This document shows positions 35,683 to 44,724 of a DNA stretch of 64,000 nucleotides, one piece after another. The notes below the pieces were generated by a model. That model searched no databases. It saw only the letters and a list, made by a program, of their open reading frames with translations, and was not told where the DNA came from. Position 1 is the first letter of the stretch, and each line of letters starts with the position of its first letter. Location: positions 3,038,001 through 3,102,000 of the forward strand of contig NZ_CP094656.1 in assembly GCF_030643805.1 (NCBI RefSeq), read 5' to 3'. Source of the stretch: Alkalihalobacillus sp. AL-G (GTDB taxonomy: Bacteria; Bacillota; Bacilli; Bacillales; Fictibacillaceae). A program made the position numbers and the translations under genes.

Positions 35683-35871
35683 CTACTCACGGTATAGGAT
35701 CATGGCTGAAAAACTATAAACCGCTTCGAGTCCATCACTATATTCATCGACAGCCATCGAAACCTGATAACGGACATCAATGACATTGGTCTCATGAACA
35801 TTCGTTAAGAATGTATTCATCTCTTCTTCTAAATCCTCTTCATGCTCTGCTTCAAATAGCTTTACTCGCAT
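35683..35871 (-). CDS. cse60: Sporulation-associated protein Cse60 (YteV-like)
   Basis: A 62-residue acidic protein matching Cse60, a SigE-dependent sporulation gene product of about 60 residues: the start KLFEAEHEEDLEEEMNTFL and the DVRYQVSMAV segment are typical. The ATG at 35871 directly follows the T-tract of a terminator-like hairpin, whose 3' arm contains the only good ribosome site (GGGGGTG). Function in sporulation is not known. Confidence 0.8.
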   Translation of the reverse strand: MRVKLFEAEHEEDLEEEMNTFLTNVHETNVIDVRYQVSMAVDEYSDGLEAVYSFSAMILYRE

Positions 35872-35877
35872 AAAAAA

Positions 35878-35926
35878 AGCACCCCCGATAAGTTGTAGTA
35901 ATACCTACAATTCCTCCGAGGGTGCT
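35878..35926 (-). promoter_or_regulatory. Terminator-like hairpin that contains the cse60 ribosome binding site
   Basis: On the minus strand AGCACCC...GGGGGTGCT with an inner TTGTAG / CTACAA stem, followed by TTTTTTT that runs straight into the cse60 ATG. The GGGGGTG in the 3' arm is eight bases before the ATG. It may terminate transcripts from the rhodanese genes, hide the cse60 initiation site, or both. Confidence 0.65.
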
Positions 35927-35958
35927 CGATTTCCTTTAGCGAAAATCTGCTAGTTTTG

Positions 35959-36294
35959 TCAAGTTACGGTAACATAGTAAATGAAACGTTTAGTTCTCCG
36001 CTTCAAAATCCGTGCAGCCTTTGCCGCTGCTAGCTTTGATTCTGCAATGATAACAATATCTTTATCACAAACCTCTTCTTCTTTCGTTGTCCGTTGCAAA
36101 TAAGAAAGAGGGATATTTCGTGAAACGCTGTTGAATGGATTCCGATAAGCCAGATTATAATCCCTTACATCAATCATGCAAAAATCGTGCTGGTCGATGC
36201 AATCCTGTTGAACAGATTTCAGCTTCATATAAGGAACGAAATAGTAGAAAAAGAGGTAAAATGCTGTAAGCGTCACGATGATTTCAAACATCAT
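35959..36294 (-). CDS. Membrane-anchored rhodanese-like protein lacking the catalytic cysteine
   Basis: A 111-residue protein starting at ATG 36294 (AAGGGGG eight bases ahead). Residues 3-20 form a membrane anchor (EIIVTLTAFYLFFYYFVPY). The rest resembles a small rhodanese domain (HDFCMIDVRDYNLAY and DKDIVIIAESKLAAAKAARI), but where rhodaneses have an active-site Cys the loop reads IAESKLAAA. It is therefore probably not a sulfurtransferase by itself. It lies directly behind ytwF. Confidence 0.65.
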   Translation of the reverse strand: MMFEIIVTLTAFYLFFYYFVPYMKLKSVQQDCIDQHDFCMIDVRDYNLAYRNPFNSVSRNIPLSYLQRTTKEEEVCDKDIVIIAESKLAAAKAARILKRRTKRFIYYVTVT

Positions 36295-36315
36295 CTCCTG
36301 TTCCCCCTTCAACCA

Positions 36316-36627
36316 TTAGTTGGTATCGCCTTCCCATTCGAGCATTCCACCAACCATATTTTTCACTTTATAGCCTTGATCCTGTAAGTACATGCAAGCA
36401 TTTTCACTACGACGACCTGAACGGCAAACCATGATATGCTCCGTTCCTTTTTCAAGCTCACTCATCCGTTCAGGAATTTCCATAAGACGGATATGCTTTG
36501 CAGCAGGAATTATTCCAGCTTCCACTTCTTCGTCTTCTCGTACATCTATAATCGAAATCGCTTTACCTTCTCTTAAAAGCTTCTCAACCTCTGCAGGTGT
36601 AATCGTTTGGACTTCTTGATACTCCAT
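36316..36627 (-). CDS. ytwF: Rhodanese-family sulfurtransferase YtwF
   Basis: A 103-residue single-domain rhodanese. The active loop MVCRSGRRSENA contains the catalytic Cys, and the IIDVREDEEVEAGII motif is in place. Such proteins transfer sulfane sulfur, for example to thiol acceptors in cofactor or tRNA modification pathways. The name follows B. subtilis YtwF. A GGATGG site lies before the ATG. The next gene downstream is a cysteine-less rhodanese-like protein, 21 bp away. Confidence 0.75.
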   Translation of the reverse strand: MEYQEVQTITPAEVEKLLREGKAISIIDVREDEEVEAGIIPAAKHIRLMEIPERMSELEKGTEHIMVCRSGRRSENACMYLQDQGYKVKNMVGGMLEWEGDTN

Positions 36628-36798
36628 CCGTGGCCACCCATCCTTTCACATCTATTTGAAAAATGGCTTTGATTTTTGATGTTCCCGCCACTCATTTTAC
36701 GAATTTTAAATGCAAAAGTAAAGAAATTGAGAATGAAATGATAAAATTTTACATTTATGAAGCAAGTTCTTTTAAGTCCATCTTGCAACCCTCGGATC

Positions 36799-36837
36799 GA
36801 TAATTCTGCCACGTATGCGGATAATTCGGCCACGCAT
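36799..36837. repeat. Two tandem 21 bp repeats
   Basis: GATAATTCTGCCACGTATGC and GATAATTCGGCCACGCAT lie in tandem (36799-36819 and 36820-36837) in the gap between leuS and ytwF. No function is visible. Confidence 0.6.
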
Positions 36838-36863
36838 AGTAAAATGATCCCTGTTTTCAGCTA

Positions 36864-36893
36864 GAAAAAAACTGCCAGCAACAGCTGGCAGCT
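36864..36893 (-). terminator. Terminator of leuS
   Basis: CTGCCAGC / GCTGGCAG stem with a T-tract on the minus strand, 13 bp after the leuS stop. Confidence 0.9.
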
Positions 36894-36905
36894 TTTCCAA
36901 ACACA

Positions 36906-39323
36906 TTAATTTGCAACGATGTTCACTAATTTTCCAGGGACAGCAATCACTTTTCTGACTGTTTTCCCCTCAACGTTTTCTTTTACCTTGCCATCTGCTA
37001 GTGCGATTTCTTCGAGTTGATCTTTATTCGCATCAGCAGGCACGAGCAATTTTGCTTTAACTTTTCCATTGATCTGGACGACGATTTCCACTTCGTTTTC
37101 AGTAAGCTTGCTTTCATCGTAGATTGGCCATTCTGAATAAGTAACGGTATCTGCATGCCCAAGCTTTTCCCATAACTCTTCACTGATGTGTGGTGCAACT
37201 GGAGAAAGCAATTTCACAAAACCTTCCATCACCGATTTCGGTAATGCATCCTGCTTATAAGCATCATTGATGAACACCATCATTTGTGAGATGCCGACAT
37301 TGAATCGAAGCTCTGCGAAGTCTTCTGTCACTTTTTTAACCGTTTGATGATAGACTCGTTCAAAGCTTTCGGTCGCTTCTGTATCTTGAATCTTGCTAGC
37401 GAGTGATCCATCTTCTTCAACGAACAAACGCCAAACCCGATCAAGGAAACGACGAGAGCCATCTAATCCATTTTCAGACCATGCAATCGAGGCATCCAAC
37501 GGTCCCATGAACATTTCATATAGACGAAGCGTATCCGCACCATGACTTTTTACGATATCATCCGGGTTCACTACATTCCCTTTCGACTTACTCATCTTTT
37601 CATTGTTTTCACCGAGAATCATCCCTTGGTTGTAGAGTCGCTGAAATGGCTCCTTCGTCGGAACAACCCCTGCATCATATAAAACCTTATGCCAGAACCG
37701 GGCGTACAGCAGATGAAGTACCGCGTGTTCAGCCCCACCGATATAAAGATCGACCGGAAGCCAGTGCTTTAATTTTTCAGGAGCAGCCAATTGTTCCGTG
37801 TTGTCTGAATCGATGTAACGAAGATAATACCAGCAGCTACCTGCCCACTGTGGCATCGTATTCGTTTCACGGCGGCCTTTTTTCCCTGTTTCAGGATCGA
37901 CTACATTTACCCATCCTTCAGCATTCGCAAGCGGGGATTCGCCCGTACCAGAAGGCTTGATGTTGTCCATTTTAGGTAGGATTAATGGCAACTGGTCGTC
38001 TGGGACCGCACTCATCGTTCCATCTTCCCAATGAATGATCGGGATCGGTTCTCCCCAATAACGCTGACGGCTGAAGAGCCAGTCTCGAAGACGGTACGTA
38101 ACCTTCCGCTCGCCTTTTTTGTTTTCTTCAAGCCATCGGACCATCGCATCGATTGCTTCCGCTTTATTCATACCATTTAAGAAATCCGAGTTGACGATCT
38201 CTCCATCCTCTGTGTATGGGTCCTTGGAAACATCGCCGCCCTTGACCACTTCCACAATCGGAAGCTCGAATTTCGTTGCAAATTCGTAATCGCGCTCGTC
38301 ATGTGCTGGAACCGCCATGATCGCACCCGTTCCATAGCTCGCCAAGACGTAATCCGCTATCCAGATCGGAGCCTTTTTACCGTTAACTGGATTCACGGCA
38401 TACGCACCCGTGAAAACACCTGTCTTTTCCTTTGACAGCTCGGTACGCTCTAGATCACTTTTTGTTTCGATTTCTTTTTTATAAGCCTGAACCGCATCTT
38501 TTTGTCCGGAAGTTGTGATTTTGTCAACAAACGAGTGCTCTGGTGCAAGAACCATGTACGTTGCACCAAACAATGTATCTGGTCGTGTCGTAAAGACGGT
38601 AACTGTCTGATCATGATCTTCAATATCGAACATGATTTCAGCACCCTCTGAACGTCCAATCCAATTCCGCTGCATTTCCTTCAAGCTTTCCGGCCAATCC
38701 AGGTCTTCAAGATCCTCCAACAGACGGTCAGCATAAGCGGTGATTTTCAACATCCATTGTTTCATCGGCTTACGGATGACCGGGTGACCGCCGCGCTCAC
38801 TTTTCCCATCGATTACTTCTTCATTAGCGAGCACCGTTCCAAGAGCAGGACACCAATTCACCGGAACCTCATCGATATAAGCAAGACCTTTTTTATAAAG
38901 CTGTAAAAAGATCCATTGTGTCCACTTATAGTAGTTTGGATCAGTTGTGTTCACTTCTCGGTCCCAGTCATAGGAAAAACCAAGCTCTTGAATCTGACGG
39001 CGGAACGTATTGATATTTTGTTTGGTAAACTCGGCCGGATCATTCCCAGTATCCAACGCGTATTGCTCTGCCGGAAGTCCGAATGCGTCCCAACCAATTG
39101 GATGAAGCACATTATAACCCTGCATCCGCTTCATTCTTGCAACGATATCCGTAGCTGTATAACCTTCTGGATGCCCTACATGAAGGCCTGCTCCAGATGG
39201 ATACGGAAACATATCCAATGCGTAAAACTTCTTTTTGCCAGGTTCAAATTCAGTTTTGAATGTTTTATTTTCACTCCAATAATCTTGCCACTTCTTTTCA
39301 ATCTGCTTATGGTGAAAAGACAT
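36906..39323 (-). CDS. leuS: Leucyl-tRNA synthetase
   Basis: An 805-residue class Ia synthetase that charges tRNA-Leu. The HIGH box is HVGH at about residues 48-51 in [15 protein letters not shown], the KMSKS loop is KMSKSKGNV at about 575-583, and the editing domain lies between ([20 protein letters not shown]). Met at 39323 is chosen: GGAG is about eight bases upstream and [12 protein letters not shown] is the usual N-terminus. The T-box leader expected directly ahead lies instead at 41.1-41.4 kb, with an IS3-family element between. Confidence 0.97.
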   Translation of the reverse strand: MSFHHKQIEKKWQDYWSENKTFKTEFEPGKKKFYALDMFPYPSGAGLHVGHPEGYTATDIVARMKRMQGYNVLHPIGWDAFGLPAEQYALDTGNDPAEFTKQNINTFRRQIQELGFSYDWDREVNTTDPNYYKWTQWIFLQLYKKGLAYIDEVPVNWCPALGTVLANEEVIDGKSERGGHPVIRKPMKQWMLKITAYADRLLEDLEDLDWPESLKEMQRNWIGRSEGAEIMFDIEDHDQTVTVFTTRPDTLFGATYMVLAPEHSFVDKITTSGQKDAVQAYKKEIETKSDLERTELSKEKTGVFTGAYAVNPVNGKKAPIWIADYVLASYGTGAIMAVPAHDERDYEFATKFELPIVEVVKGGDVSKDPYTEDGEIVNSDFLNGMNKAEAIDAMVRWLEENKKGERKVTYRLRDWLFSRQRYWGEPIPIIHWEDGTMSAVPDDQLPLILPKMDNIKPSGTGESPLANAEGWVNVVDPETGKKGRRETNTMPQWAGSCWYYLRYIDSDNTEQLAAPEKLKHWLPVDLYIGGAEHAVLHLLYARFWHKVLYDAGVVPTKEPFQRLYNQGMILGENNEKMSKSKGNVVNPDDIVKSHGADTLRLYEMFMGPLDASIAWSENGLDGSRRFLDRVWRLFVEEDGSLASKIQDTEATESFERVYHQTVKKVTEDFAELRFNVGISQMMVFINDAYKQDALPKSVMEGFVKLLSPVAPHISEELWEKLGHADTVTYSEWPIYDESKLTENEVEIVVQINGKVKAKLLVPADANKDQLEEIALADGKVKENVEGKTVRKVIAVPGKLVNIVAN

Positions 39324-39490
39324 AAACACCACTCCATTCTGATTAATTTAAGTATGGTTTTCTCTGTTATGGTTTAAATATGAATGCATCTTGTGATCCC
39401 GATTGCCAAAAAGCTGGATTAACTGCGAAATCGGCTGGGCCCCCTTATTTTGGACACATGCCCAGCCATTCTCCTTCTATCGTAGAATTT

Positions 39491-40414
39491 CTATAATTTC
39501 ACTTTTGTGCTCGGGATCTGCCCTCTTCGAGATAAGTCATAATACTTCTGAGGCGTGTGTGGCTTCAAGCTTCCGTGATAACGAGAATGGTTATAGAAAG
39601 CGATATATTGATCCACATAATAAAAGGCTTCTTCGTAAAATCCAAATGCATATCGGTCAAAACACTCTCTCTGTAACACACTGTGAAAGGACTCAATATA
39701 AGCATTCATGTCTGGTGTCTTCTTTGGAATTCGCTCATGATAGACCTTGTGATGGTCACAAAAGTTGCCAAAGTCTTCGCTCACAAACTGGGGTCCGTTA
39801 TCGGTTCGAAGAATCAGCTTCTTCTCAAATTCCCCAGATTTAAAGTGCACTTTCCGACGTATAAGTGCTTTTGTCAACATCGTTGTAATATGTTTCGCCT
39901 TACAAACCGATCCACAATAATAACCAACAATGGTTCGATCATAAACGTCAATCGCACTACACACGTAAAAGAAGGCGTTGGAATCCGTTATGTTTCCATA
40001 TTTGATGTCGACTTGCCAGAGTTGATTCGAGCCTGTAATCGTACGATTTCTCGCAAGTTTTCTTGGGTGTTTTGCTTTTTTTGTGTTCGGTTTTTTTAGA
40101 ATTCCTAGCCCTTTACACATCCGGTACACTTTATGCTTACTAATGATCAGGGAGTGGTGGTCTTTTAGATATAGGGTCCATTTTTTGTAGCCCATAGCTC
40201 CCAACCACTCGTCCCAATAAAGTTCCATCAGATATTCTGCGATTTGCGCATCCGGAATCTTTTCCCCTTGATTGGATACCGAGTAGCCCGGAATCGGCCG
40301 CCCTCTTTTTTTCACGTCCTCTTTGCCCCCTTGGCCTCGTAATAATAATAGAGTGACCTGGTGAAGTTGAAAGCCTCTGTCGCTTTGATCACAGAAAACC
40401 CTTCTTGCACCCAC
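39491..40414 (-). pseudogene. IS3-family transposase OrfB, 5' part frameshifted
   Basis: The main frame encodes the DDE core: QVDIKYGNI, then ILRTDNGPQFVSEDF, then PDMNAYIESFHSVL. The expected N-terminal part (LVQLEEIKMWVQEGFSVIKA, ending YYYYEAK) is in another frame and reaches a stop soon after. The two parts join if one G is restored to the G5 run at 40326-40330 (minus strand AAGGGGGC). Thus this copy probably cannot make a full OrfA-OrfB transposase. The GTG at 40414 is only a possible internal start. Confidence 0.75.
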
Positions 40415-40436
40415 ATTTTGATTTCTTCAAGCTGCA

Positions 40437-40751
40437 CTAGTATTGGGATTTGTTTTTTTTAAGAAGTTCCCTCAACATCGCTACTTCTAATTCTTTTTCG
40501 CCTAGTAGCTTCATGGCATGATCATATTTCTTTTCTAATTCTTTTCTGGATGTTTGTGGGGTTAAGGCCTCTGTTCCTTCAACTTCCATTTCATCTCGAA
40601 CCTCATCTTCATAGGTCCTCATCCACTTTCGGAGGGTCTCTGTGGAAATCCCCGCACCCTTTGCCGTGGAACTCATCTTATTGGTCTCGAGGGCCATCCG
40701 GACATATTGTTTTTTTACTTCCTCTAATACCTCAATTTTTTTCTTCGGCAT
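40437..40751 (-). CDS. IS3-family transposase OrfA
   Basis: A 104-residue helix-turn-helix protein (AKGAGISTETLRKWMRTYED) with a C-terminal coiled coil (LEKKYDHAMKLLGEKELEV). ATG 40751 follows GGAGGTGATTGG. An A8 run in the last codons (minus strand CTTAAAAAAAAC) is the likely -1 frameshift site into OrfB, giving KKKQIPILVQLEE across the junction. Confidence 0.85.
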   Translation of the reverse strand: MPKKKIEVLEEVKKQYVRMALETNKMSSTAKGAGISTETLRKWMRTYEDEVRDEMEVEGTEALTPQTSRKELEKKYDHAMKLLGEKELEVAMLRELLKKNKSQY

Positions 40752-40852
40752 AACCAATCACCTCCCCCAAGTAGCTAAAATAGCTTATTTTTAATATAAG
40801 GGAGAATGATTTTGGTGTCTAAATGATTTAGGGGGCCTAAAAGAAATCCGAT

Positions 40853-41095
40853 AATTAACTGCGAAATTTGAAAAAGAACTGCGAAAAATGAAAATTAACT
40901 GCGAATTCTTAGTCAATGCTAAGTGAGGACCGAAGGACCGAAGAAACGAGTTAACGCCGAAATTCGCAGCTAATCATTCGCCAACCTTTTAGGAAAGAGG
41001 AGCGAAGAAATCAAGGCGTCGCAGTTCCGAGGACCGGAGCTTAGTACAGCTAAGTGAGGACCGGAAGAACCAGAAAACGCTGAGATCTGAAGCTA
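40853..41095. repeat. Short repeats between the IS and the T-box leader
   Basis: Three near-copies of TTAACTGCGAA (40856, 40878 and 40894 regions) are followed by two copies of a longer unit containing GCTAAGTGAGGACCG and ending in GCTAATC (about 40918-40974 and 41049-41095), with CGAGGACCGGAGC between them. No reading frame. These resemble dispersed GAGGACCG-type repeats known to me from Bacillus intergenic regions. Confidence 0.6.
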
Positions 41096-41107
41096 ATCTT
41101 TTCTAAA

Positions 41108-41385
41108 AATATAAAAAACCTCCCGCCACTGATATAAACAAAACTCAGGGACGAGAGGTTGAATAAACGAACCTACCCGCGGTACCACCCGCATTAGCGC
41201 ATATTACATAAAAAATCGCGCTCACTCAAGCTCCTTATCGCGGAGATACGATAAATGCTACTCTTTCGTTCACATTTATGGCTCTGAGGCGAGTTCAAAT
41301 AGCTTTCGGGTTGGCTTTCACCGGTCGCCAACTCTCTTGTTCCGTTCACTACTTTACTAATCCTCTTCATTGCCTTTTAAATTTA
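41108..41385 (-). ncRNA. Leucine-responsive T-box leader (originally of leuS)
   Basis: On the minus strand the leader shows a Stem I with the specifier region GAACTCGCC, reading CTC (Leu), then the T-box antiterminator core GCGGGTGGTACCGCG, and a terminator AACCTCTCG...CGGGAGGTTTTTT (41117-41160). Uncharged tRNA-Leu would stabilise antitermination. Its cognate gene leuS starts at 39323, now separated by an IS and about 260 bp of repeats. Confidence 0.92.
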
Positions 41386-41402
41386 TAAAGATTTTAATTT
41401 GT

Positions 41403-41431
41403 ATTTTATGCACGTTCTCAACATTTGTCAA
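41403..41431 (-). promoter_or_regulatory. SigA promoter of the leucine T-box leader
   Basis: On the minus strand TTGACA (41431-41426) is 17 bp from TAAAAT (41408-41403), about 15-20 bp ahead of the leader. Confidence 0.8.
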
Positions 41432-41509
41432 GCTTTTCTGGAAAAATGGTCTAATAACAGGGTACACAAACCCTAATTCTTGTATACCCATCTTCGTATA
41501 TGTCCTTAT

Positions 41510-42190
41510 TTAGTCGCTTCGATTCTTATCTATTTTGATCATCGATCTTGGTACCCATAATCGTAAAAGTACCATTGAGAGTAGCAACCAGATACCGCCT
41601 GCTGCAAATCCAGCGATCACATCACTAGGATAATGCACACCGAGATACACCCGACTCAAACCAATCAAGAAGATAAGAACCCCTGTTACGACTAATGAAT
41701 TATTTTTGTTTATTCCGTTTTGACTCAAATAAATCCAAAGTATATAACTAAGTAAACCGATGAATGCAGTTGAATTCATCGTATGGCCACTCGGAAAACT
41801 TAATCCGCCGACATCAACCAACGGATTGCCATCCGGCCTTGTCCGACCATATATATCTTTTAAAAACCCGTTCATGTATCGAACACCAACAAGATTAAAA
41901 ATTAAAATGACTGAAAGCCGTTTGGGGCCATTCACAAAAAAATGAACGGATAAAACAATCAGGAGCGGATATGAGACATATGCTGAGCCTACATACGTGA
42001 TCAATATAAAAAATTGTGTAAAAACCCCGTTTCGCAGATCCCAAATTTGTTCCATAATAACAATATCAAATTTCGTAAGGGTTTCATGGAAATAGCCAAG
42101 CACGATGAAAAGAATAATCAAGACTATTGCAATCGCAAATGTGAACCGGAACCACTTTTGGTGTTGGTTTGCTGGGACCTTCTTGTCCAT
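41510..42190 (-). CDS. PAP2-family membrane phosphatase
   Basis: A 226-residue, roughly six-helix protein with the three phosphatase motifs: KDIYGRTRP, SFPSGHT and SRVYLGVHYPSDV. Members dephosphorylate undecaprenyl pyrophosphate, phosphatidate or related lipids; which one cannot be told. ATG 42190 follows AAAGGTGTG; an upstream ATG at 42268 lacks a site. Confidence 0.85.
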   Translation of the reverse strand: MDKKVPANQHQKWFRFTFAIAIVLIILFIVLGYFHETLTKFDIVIMEQIWDLRNGVFTQFFILITYVGSAYVSYPLLIVLSVHFFVNGPKRLSVILIFNLVGVRYMNGFLKDIYGRTRPDGNPLVDVGGLSFPSGHTMNSTAFIGLLSYILWIYLSQNGINKNNSLVVTGVLIFLIGLSRVYLGVHYPSDVIAGFAAGGIWLLLSMVLLRLWVPRSMIKIDKNRSD

Positions 42191-42327
42191 ACCTCGTACA
42201 CACCTTTCCAATTTTCCACCTACTATTTCTAATTCACTCTTTTGTTGGATATTATTCCAGAAATTCAAATAAAAAGCCGACCCATTATGATAATGAGTGA
42301 GCTTTTAACAACTGTATATCTGTGTAA

Positions 42328-43527
42328 TTAATAAATTTTAGATACAATCTTAAACTCTTCCTTTGTACTGAGCTTTCTGTCGTGCAGTACAGTAATCGTA
42401 AAGCTTGCGATCAATAGTCCGAATAAAATAATAAATAGCAGCTGGATATTCGTTAAATCCACAATCAATCCCCCGACTACTGGCCCGAACATTCGTCCAC
42501 CGGTCGCAGTGCTGTTTACAACGCCTTGATAAAAGCCTTGCCTTCCCTTAGGTGCAAGATCACTTGCTATTGTAGGAACGGCAGGCCAAACCAGCATTTC
42601 TCCAATAGTTAAAATCAACATCGCTGTCAGTAGTCCGTTGAATGCGTTGGATTGGGATGCGATGAAAAACGACCCCATAAAAATGACAATTCCGATTAGG
42701 ATTTGTGTTTTGGATGTTTTTACCCAATGCTTGACCACATACGCCAACAAAGGCTGCCCCAACACAATCAATGCACCATTTATCGTCCAAAGCAAGCTGT
42801 AGCTTTCGAGTGAGATTCCTAAATCCTGAGTGTACGAAGCAATGGTCGATTGCCATTGGACATAGGCGAGCCAACATATAAAGTATCCAACACACAAAAG
42901 AATCAACGCATTAAATTTCGTACGATTTTTCACTGCTTTATTTTCATCAAGAATACTCGCTACCCCTGAATCCTGCGTATTAGCAGAAAGGTTGCGATAC
43001 CCTTTAAAGGCAATGATCAGGAAGAGGACATACATCATTGTGTTTCCGATAAATATCCATTAGAATTCATAGGCGGCTAGAAAACCTCCGATCGCCGCTC
43101 CGACTGCAACCCCAACATTTTGCCCAACATATATCGCGTTGAATGCCCGCCTTCCACCTTCCTTCCAAACGGTACCCGCCATTGCATACATAGCTGGAAA
43201 AACCATACCCGAACCAAAGCCAAGTACGATTAAAAAGATGATATATGGAATAAAGCTGTGGTAGAAAATAAGACTGCATGAGCTGACAAGTGTAATACCG
43301 ATTCCTGTTAAAATTGCTTTATAGCCTCCGATTCTATCAAAAAGCATTCCACCAATCAGGTTCCCAAGTACCCCAGCGCCTGCATTTCCCATTAAAATGA
43401 GTCCTGCTATCGTGAGAGATTTACCGAGATGATCATGGATATAGATCGTGTTCATAGGCCAGAGAAAAGAAGCGCCTGTCACATTGATGACCATTCCAAT
43501 AACGAGTAACCATAGCGCTTTAGGCAT
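42328..43527 (-). pseudogene. MFS transporter interrupted by one in-frame stop codon
   Basis: The frame from ATG 43527 (GGAGG eight bases before) encodes a roughly 400-codon, 12-helix MFS protein, but a TAA lies at 43062-43060, after helix 5 (GGFLAAYEF, stop, WIFIGNTMMYVLF). The second half continues in the same frame, with typical helices to 42328. Either the gene is inactivated, or there is a sequencing error or readthrough. The family resembles the YttB-like drug/solute carriers; substrate unknown. Confidence 0.85.
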
Positions 43528-44018
43528 AGGCTTACCTCCATTCATATTAACCAAAAAGATTGTATTCTTTTTTGCAATGAATGGCAATTGTTTTTTCTGC
43601 CTTTCCAAAAATTATATCCTTCTACCCACTTTCACACAGTACAGTGAAAAATTTCGCCATAAAACACTGAAGTTTTTCAATGAACAACCGGGGTTTTTCC
43701 GTGGGCCACTGAAGGTACCTACTCGCTGCTGAATCTCGGCATTCACCTCCGTATTATGGCTGTTCAACCGCCTCGGTTTCGTTTGTTTTACAGCCAATTA
43801 TGGTTTTTATCGTCCGATTATGCGTCTCACAACTGGCTTAGCATCTATTTTGTGTGTAACTCGGGAATTTGGCGTGCAGCTCCTGTACTTGCCATGTAAC
43901 TCCTGAAGGAACACACACTTTTGGCTGCTAAGCACAAACATGCTAAAATGCTACTAGTATCTAAGAAGTTTTTTTAAAAAAATGTAGAATGATATTCAAC
44001 GGTGGAGGAGACCGCTCG
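43528..44018. other. Intergenic region with degenerate short repeats
   Basis: This 490 bp divergent interval has no supported gene. It contains degenerate repeats such as GTAACTCGGGAATTTG, GCAGCTCCTGTACTTG and GTAACTCCTGAAGG (about 43855-43915) and several CACTGAAG-type pieces near 43665-43715. No promoter was assigned with confidence. Confidence 0.4.
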
Positions 44019-44591
44019 ATGAACTTAGTCCCTGTTTTATCTTTTGCAAAAGATGTTTTACAAAAAGCAGTTCGTCCTGGCGATATCGTCATCGATGCAA
44101 CTGTAGGCAATGGGCATGACACCGTATTTCTTGCTGATTTAGTCGGTCCAAGCGGGAGGGTGTATGGATTCGATATCCAAGAAGATGCGATCCTTTCTAC
44201 AAATCGACGGTTGACTGAAAAAGGTTCCTATGATCGGGTATCCTTGTTTCTCGAAAGTCATGCAAACGTGAAAACAGCGATTCCTGAAGATGTCCACGGC
44301 ACTATTAAAGCAGCGATCTTTAACCTCGGCTACCTGCCTGGCAGTGATAAACAGGTCATCACCCGCTCAGACTCTACTATCCATGCCATCAAAGAACTGT
44401 TCGACATCTTAACTGCAGGCGGCTTGATTGTTCTCGTCGTTTATCATGGACATGAAGGCGGAAAAGAGGAAAAGGAGGCTTTGTTGAGTTATTTAAGCAG
44501 TCTTGATCAAAAGAAAGCACATGTGCTTCACTATCAATTTATAAATCAAAAAAATGATCCACCATTTGTGATGGCAGTTGAAAAACGCTGA
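44019..44591 (+). CDS. ytqB: Class I SAM-dependent methyltransferase YtqB
   Basis: A 190-residue methyltransferase. The SAM-binding motif I is VIDATVGNGHDTVFL, followed by VYGFDIQEDAI. YtqB of B. subtilis has been placed among rRNA methyltransferase-like proteins; the target here is not known. ATG 44019 follows GGTGGAGGAG; a start at 43989 is upstream of that site. It is divergent from the MFS pseudogene and has an R1 repeat behind it. Confidence 0.85.
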   Translation: MNLVPVLSFAKDVLQKAVRPGDIVIDATVGNGHDTVFLADLVGPSGRVYGFDIQEDAILSTNRRLTEKGSYDRVSLFLESHANVKTAIPEDVHGTIKAAIFNLGYLPGSDKQVITRSDSTIHAIKELFDILTAGGLIVLVVYHGHEGGKEEKEALLSYLSSLDQKKAHVLHYQFINQKNDPPFVMAVEKR

Positions 44592-44596
44592 CTTAT

Positions 44597-44690
44597 AAAG
44601 AAAACTTGGCTAGCGCCAAGCCTTAGAGTAGGCGGTCGCCTTAGTTGCGCTTATACTATAGAAAGCATTTCTTTCTTAACGTCTAAAAAG
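44597..44690 (+). repeat. R1 intergenic repeat
   Basis: AAGAAAACTTGGCTAGCGCC-AAGCCTTAG at the left, TTAGTTGCGCTTATACTATA in the middle, and CTTTCTTAACGTCTAAAA at the right. Confidence 0.8.
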
Positions 44691-44719
44691 GGATTGACTC
44701 ATATACAGTCAACCCCTTA
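44685..44719 (-). terminator. Terminator of the ytpA-ytpB operon
   Basis: AAGGGATTGACT / AGTCAACCCCTT with a TTTTTAG tail on the minus strand, adjoining the R1 repeat. Confidence 0.85.
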
Positions 44720-44724
44720 GTGAA

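Larger units (their letters stand above)
39438..40837 (-). mobile_element. IS3-family insertion sequence between leuS and its T-box leader
   Basis: A roughly 1400 bp element. Terminal inverted repeats start GGCCCCCTTATTTTGGACAC on the left and, read inward, GGCCCCCTAAATCATTTAGA with a following CAC on the right (40831-40837 is GGGGGCC on the plus strand). It carries an OrfA and an OrfB on the minus strand, in the same direction as leuS. The flanking sequence ATTAACTGCGAAAT occurs on both sides (39418-39431 and 40853-40866), but as part of a local repeat rather than a clear target duplication. OrfB is frameshifted. Confidence 0.85.
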
